DNA of 64,000 nt from Fasciolopsis buskii (Eukaryota > Platyhelminthes > Trematoda > Plagiorchiida > Fasciolidae): contig LUCM01007179.1 in NCBI GenBank assembly GCA_008360955.1, forward strand, positions 1-64,000, read 5' to 3'. The position numbers and the translations under genes were made by a program. Position 1 is the first letter of the stretch. Each line of letters begins with the position of its first letter. The notes under the pieces are model-generated. The model was not told where the DNA came from. It did no database searches and worked only from the letters and a program-made list of their open reading frames with translations. Of this stretch, positions 59,243 to 64,000 are shown piece after piece.

Positions 59243-60545
59243 GTTCAAGTTCAGCGGGTGAGCCCATCTTACCGGCAGGTGGTAAACTTTATCCATATCC
59301 CTCCGGATAGCCTTAGCGTTTGTCATTCCTAACCCTTTGATGCAATCAGAAAACCTGAGACACGGATTTTCCAACCTACTGGCTATGTTGTTGACATACA
59401 ATGGGAAGAGTAGTGGCCCTAAGACAGACCCTTGAGACACCCCACTGTGTAGCAAATCTATGCTTCATAGACACCTGTCGACTCTCATCATGAAAGATCT
59501 ACCCGTTATACTTTTTGTTATCTACATTTTTCACTGTGGCATCCAACCCGAAAGCCTTCACCTTCTGGTCAAGGCGCCTGTGGCCCACGAACTAAGGCGA
59601 CTTCTGAAAGTCCAGATGGCAGACTTCTACTATCTCGCCCCTGTCAATCCTATCTGTTACTTCGTCCAGGAAGCTTATCAAGTTGGTGAATCGTGGAGGT
59701 TAGTGCGAACAACCATGTTGCATCACCATTACCAAACTGTTAGCCTCCAGGTCATTGATAATCCTGTCGCGAATGGCCATTTCAAGATTTTTCAGCATGG
59801 TGGATATCAGGCCCACCGATGCATAGCTACCACGGTTTTCTCTGTCCCCGCATTTATACATAGCGATTTTCTGTGTTCATGACTTTACTTTCGTTTGTGC
59901 TAATTTTAAATTTGGGGATTTGTGATCTCCACGCCCCATATTTTCCGATTACTTGATTTTATCGATAATATGTGGCTCTTTGTTAAGGGCCCAGTTCAAT
60001 CCCCACATTTTTGTAATCTCTTTCTATGCGTTGTGATTCCTCATATGCTCATCCAAAAGGAGCTTATGTACTGCAATATAGAAAACCAAAGCAGTCGGTT
60101 CTGGACCAGCCGAGCATGCCAGACGATGAAAGCTTAAGTCATTCAGGTTTATGTCACGCCAAAAGGTTACTAGTTAACGGTTTACTTGTCCGCTTGCTTG
60201 AGTGTCGTCTGTATTTGACCGTTTTTTGTTTATGAATGCTTGGGCAATGTAGATGACTCCGACAAGGGACGTTTTTTACTGTGGCCGTATGGATTCCAAA
60301 ATCTCTTCTGGAGCTTGGTCTAGGACTGCAGTAGTGAGACGCATGGCTTTCAGCCTGCTGTAGGTGTACAGTACACACCCATTGCCGGAACCATTCTTCT
60401 GAACGGTTCTAAATATGTCCATTCTGTGAATATCCAGCTGTAAATAGAGGATACCTAGGCGCACCCAGGTCTCGGTTAAGCAGATCACCAAGGCTCTACA
60501 CTGGGCTGCGAGGGTTCGGAAGTCAAACGGTCCGAGGCCCAAGCT

Positions 60546-61650
60546 TGGAGTTTTGGTGCAGATGCAACTGCTTGCATCAACTTATATGGCGTCTTTGTTT
60601 ATAGACTGCTGGCGTGTGAAATGAACTGGTTGGGGTTCATTCGAAGGAGGTTCAGCCAAAGACTCGCTGCACGTCATGCAAACCTCTAGGGCAAGTGCAT
60701 CTTGGCCTCTGCTTTGCTTGTTGCTGTCATCTTTTGTGGAGCCGGCAACCTTTGGATTTTGGACCCCAAATGTCTTCTGGTGGCTTGGTCATGTTATTCA
60801 GCAAGAATACGGCTGGGACTGCTTTGGCCTCATAAGAGCTGTTCACGCATTCTGGGGCCACAATCAGGCCTACATCCGTGCAAATGCACGTCGAACCGGG
60901 GAATACATTTTCAGGCATACCACTTCTCCACTAATGTTCTGCCGGGGAGACTGAGGGATATGTGGTCCTACTAGCCCTGGCTGAGGAATGGTCGTTATAT
61001 TCGACGCAGTCTACTGATTCCATAGACCACTAGACAGACCATTTTGAGGCCATATGATTCCATCATTCACCTTCTTTCAGATCGCAACTCTTTCGGCAGT
61101 CGTCCGTCGAACCCTCCTACCCATGTGAAAAATGCTTTAGTTTCCTCCCGGCTTAGCGTTCCACTGCCTATATCGCATAGAGCACGGGGCTTCTGGCCTG
61201 GGGCGCACCTCCGAGCAAATCCAGATTATTTCGGCTGTCGACAGTGCTTTTCTCATATCTGCCAGTCATTCCAGTGTTGCCACGATTAACCTAGTGTTTT
61301 GGGCAAGCTCTGTATATCTGATCTTTGTCGGAGGCTCGGGCGTCACCGAAAAGACGGCTATTATCAACGTCTTATTATCCAACTTTTGGAATGTGCCCCT
61401 GTCTTCGGCGTTTTATTCAGACGACAATGGCGTGGCAGATTCGATAATACTGAATACAACAACGGAATCGATAGATGCACCAGCGTCCCGCTTCTTCCTC
61501 AGGGTCACGGTTGACTGATTTCTGCCTCTTTTCCTGAAAACGTCCAACCAGGCGGTTGCGGTGGACGCAATTCCAACATCTTTCGTCCCCGGGGCCTTTG
61601 TAAACAACCGACGCGATTGTGTCGAAGCGTGCACCAATTGTGCATAAAAG
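60546..61650 (-). other. Possible 5' region of the minus-strand LINE
   Basis: Frames on the minus strand (60918-60727, 61637-61413) lie directly upstream of the LINE endonuclease. They could be its ORF1, but I recognise no zinc-knuckle, PHD or esterase motif. Confidence 0.25.
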
Positions 61651-64000
61651 GTTGATTGTCCTAAATTTGGAAGTAAGGCTCTGTTTTATTTTCTATTAAA
61701 TCCATGGTAACGTCGGTTGAGTTGGTTTCGCGATCAAAACCGTGACCCAAATTCTAAAAGTCATTTTGGTTTTCCTTTTGTGCTCACTTGTGTGTTATTG
61801 CTGTTTGGGGGTAGTAGTTTTTAGTCAATTCTGTCCAGCTTTCTTTAAATTGACTTTAAAATGTGTTCCAACAATCGGCGTGTATCCGTTATGGTCAGGC
61901 GATTGTCACTGTTGCCGTGCCACCTAGTTGTAAGTTTGCTGCATCCCGTGTTAGGAGTTTCCGGGCGATTCGTAGCCAAAGTTGAGTCGTAAATTCTACG
62001 ACACCAGATTATAGGCTTAACAGACATAATTGTACACACAAACTCCAAATAAACGATCACAAAGACTCGAAATGAGAGCCTATGTGGATGCAAAGAACTG
62101 TCAACGTGGTTCGTGCGATTCACCGAACTGTGAGATTCAGAATCGCGTGATGAGCAAAAATGACGAAACTCAAGAAAATAAAAACATGTATAAGATAAAG
62201 GAAGAAGTTCATTTGTGTAATCATGATGCAAAAGGTATTTTTCGGAGTATATGTCTCAGCCGTGCGTTACACCGCCCGCCGAAATCCTTCCAAACCGAGC
62301 AAATCAACTTTTAGAAATTGGGGCACGGCTTCATCTCCAGCAACTTAATTCCTGCTGTTAGTGCACAATTCTTTCAAAGACTGCTTGCAAATTCGCTTGT
62401 GGAGCATTCTCCACTGAATTAGATTTCCATGCTTAAATGTTCCAAGCACCAGAGTTACAGCGTCTCCGCAGTAATAAAAAAAATAATAATAATGTGTATT
62501 TCTCGGTTTGCAAGATCAAATTTCTACAAGGATAATGCACAGGAAATGTAAATAATACCAAGTTAATGAGATGAGGGAATGGAAGCAACCTTGAGTTATT
62601 GCAAAAGCACACTAGAAAGTGAAATGAGATGCTGCAGGACAATGGGGAAAGTACAGGCATGCCAATGAAATGCAAAAAATAGAAAACCAATTTTTCAAGA
62701 CCAAAAAGGGTTTCTTGGGACTGTTTGCGAGCAGCGGACTGCGAGTCATTTTGTGTTTAAGTGCGCCAAAGGTGCTCATTGCTGACGTAAAGCATAAACG
62801 GAGCCCAATGGCGGATGTCGAGATTCGGCAGGAGTTCTTAAAAGTCAGAAGCGTTACGTAATGGGTAGAAACGTTGAGCTAAGAGGATGACAAGCAATGG
62901 TAATACGGTAATTGGAAAGGAAGCGATCAAAACCAGGCGGAACTTCAGATAAATAGGTTAAGACAGGTATTCGATAGCAAATGGCTAAAAAAGTGTTGAG
63001 GGTGAAGGAAGACTGATAAGATTGTCTCATGCTATCTGGAGGAAATTTGTTAAGCTTCAGGTGCGGAACTCCCAAGAATAAGGATTATATTTACATACGG
63101 ATGTCGGTAATCTCTACTGGGAGGTGCACAATATAAGAGAACTTTTGTAAGAATACACATTAATTCGTTAGCCAATATAGTCCTGTATGCTGTCAATTTT
63201 GTTGTCGCAGCTTTTGATCTTAATCGGCAGTACGATTTGGGAGTATGAGGTGCGCAAGCCGTTCCGGAGACGGTTTCGCCCAATTGCAAAGATGCGAGTT
63301 GAGATATCCAATGCGATAAGCGGCGTAGTTTCGGTTGAACGGGCCACAACTCAGGCGCCAGTTCTGGCTAACAGGTTCCCAACAAGAATGATGGGATAGC
63401 AGATATGGAATCGTCCTTAAGAGAACAAAACCGGTGGCAGCACTTCTACTTCGGATGCGAGATCTGAAACGCAAGAGAGAGGAGTAGTCTGGCCTGGGTG
63501 CCAGGTTGGGGTTCTGGTGATTATTGGATCGCGACAAAATGCTTGCAACATAGCGCATCTATTCCGTGAAATTTGATAACAACGGTAGTAGTTTAATGGG
63601 TATTCGAAGGTTTGGGGCTACCAAGAACGAACTGTTCAGCCTTGCCAAGCCAGTAAAGAAGAAAAGGTGACATGAATAGCGAGGAGCATACAGGATGAAA
63701 GTGTTTTAAATCAAAAATATGATGAGAGCATGGATCCCTCAAGATGTACGTTGAAATTTTCTTCAGCCAACATTGATAGAAGCTCGTGTTAGTTGCTTAA
63801 GCCGCTGGTTAGGTAGATACACCACAACAAGGGAGGTCAGAAGTGCATTAGTGGGGACGTGCGATAAAGCGAGGAAGTAAGAGGTAAAGCCGAGTTCCAG
63901 ATGATGAACTCAGTAAACATTCGGTCACGAACTAAAATTCTAACCCATTTTCGTAAGCCCTATCCATTCCAATGTTAGCTCGTGTCAAGTTAACTGAGAG
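61651..64000. other. Distal flank: nothing recognised
   Basis: Open frames at plus 62030-62314 and minus 63220-63558 have no recognisable domain or splice-supported partner. Confidence 0.4.

Larger units (their letters stand above)
55860..60545 (-). mobile_element. CR1/Jockey-like LINE, minus strand, split by a Penelope insertion
   Basis: Same family as 1-1850. On the minus strand, from high to low coordinate: endonuclease-like CLTETWV (60276-60542), RT N-terminal part antisense at 59460-59882 (aligned to 416-655), SGVSQGSVLGPLLF (RT, 59455-59410), then interruption by 56753-59230. It continues with KTPRHIGPPGHQVATEEASQ and the C-terminal block in frame 56466-56023 (LRCMHWEQRLTALDLYSLEV, RGHRGALFQIRGN). 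59884-60230 does not align and may be a further insert. Confidence 0.82.

Overview
This window is eukaryotic, and almost certainly from a flatworm: a digenean trematode outside the AT-rich schistosomes. The evidence is one conserved gene with GT-AG introns (two 5' introns of only 32 and 35 bp, later introns up to 11.4 kb) and a retroelement load typical of flukes: RTE-like, CR1-like, Penelope-like, Ty3/Gypsy-like and tRNA-derived SINE copies. I do not assign a species. By eye the base composition is moderate rather than AT-rich, which fits liver or lung flukes better than Schistosoma.

The only complete host gene I can support is PSMD1 (Rpn2), the largest non-ATPase subunit of the 26S proteasome 19S base. 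It lies on the + strand from 1895 to 43115 in 17 exons. All junctions are GT-AG and phase-compatible, and together they give a 1228-codon ORF. Exons 7-11 carry the proteasome/cyclosome (PC) repeats. Exons 14-17 carry the charged C-terminal region. The last exon adds about 215 residues of low-complexity sequence that the human protein lacks. This extension has Asp and Glu runs, a basic NLS-like patch, and an internal motif resembling the Rpn13-binding tail of human Rpn2.

Layout: 1-1850, decayed CR1-like LINE ending within about 60 bp of the PSMD1 start codon; 1895-2488, exons 1-3; 2489-7673, intron 3 with RTE fragments; 7674-7881, exon 4; 7882-16058, intron 4 with an RTE copy, an apparent tandem duplicate of part of it (single N at the joint) and a folded-back Penelope fragment; 16059-18001, exons 5-7; 18002-29410, intron 7 with another RTE copy (120-N gap), a composite repeat with a nested divergent RTE, and a SINE; 29411-32414, exons 8-11; 32415-34707, intron 11 with a mosaic RTE copy; 34708-35379, exons 12-13; 35380-42398, introns 13-16 with a third LINE family, two SINEs and exons 14-16; 42399-43115, exon 17.

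Downstream (43.1-64 kb) I see no recognisable host gene. The contents are a second copy of the composite repeat (46.25-47.15 kb) lacking the nested element, a Penelope fragment (47.9-48.4 kb), a decayed Ty3/Gypsy pol (about 52.0-53.3 kb), an unexplained run of exon-like open blocks (54.2-55.1 kb), and a minus-strand CR1-like LINE (55.86-60.55 kb) interrupted by a Penelope-like element flanked by a 12-bp direct repeat.

No cellular pathway beyond the proteasome is visible. The interest lies in the PSMD1 C-terminus and in nested, mosaic and folded-back retroelements, some of which may be assembly artefacts.
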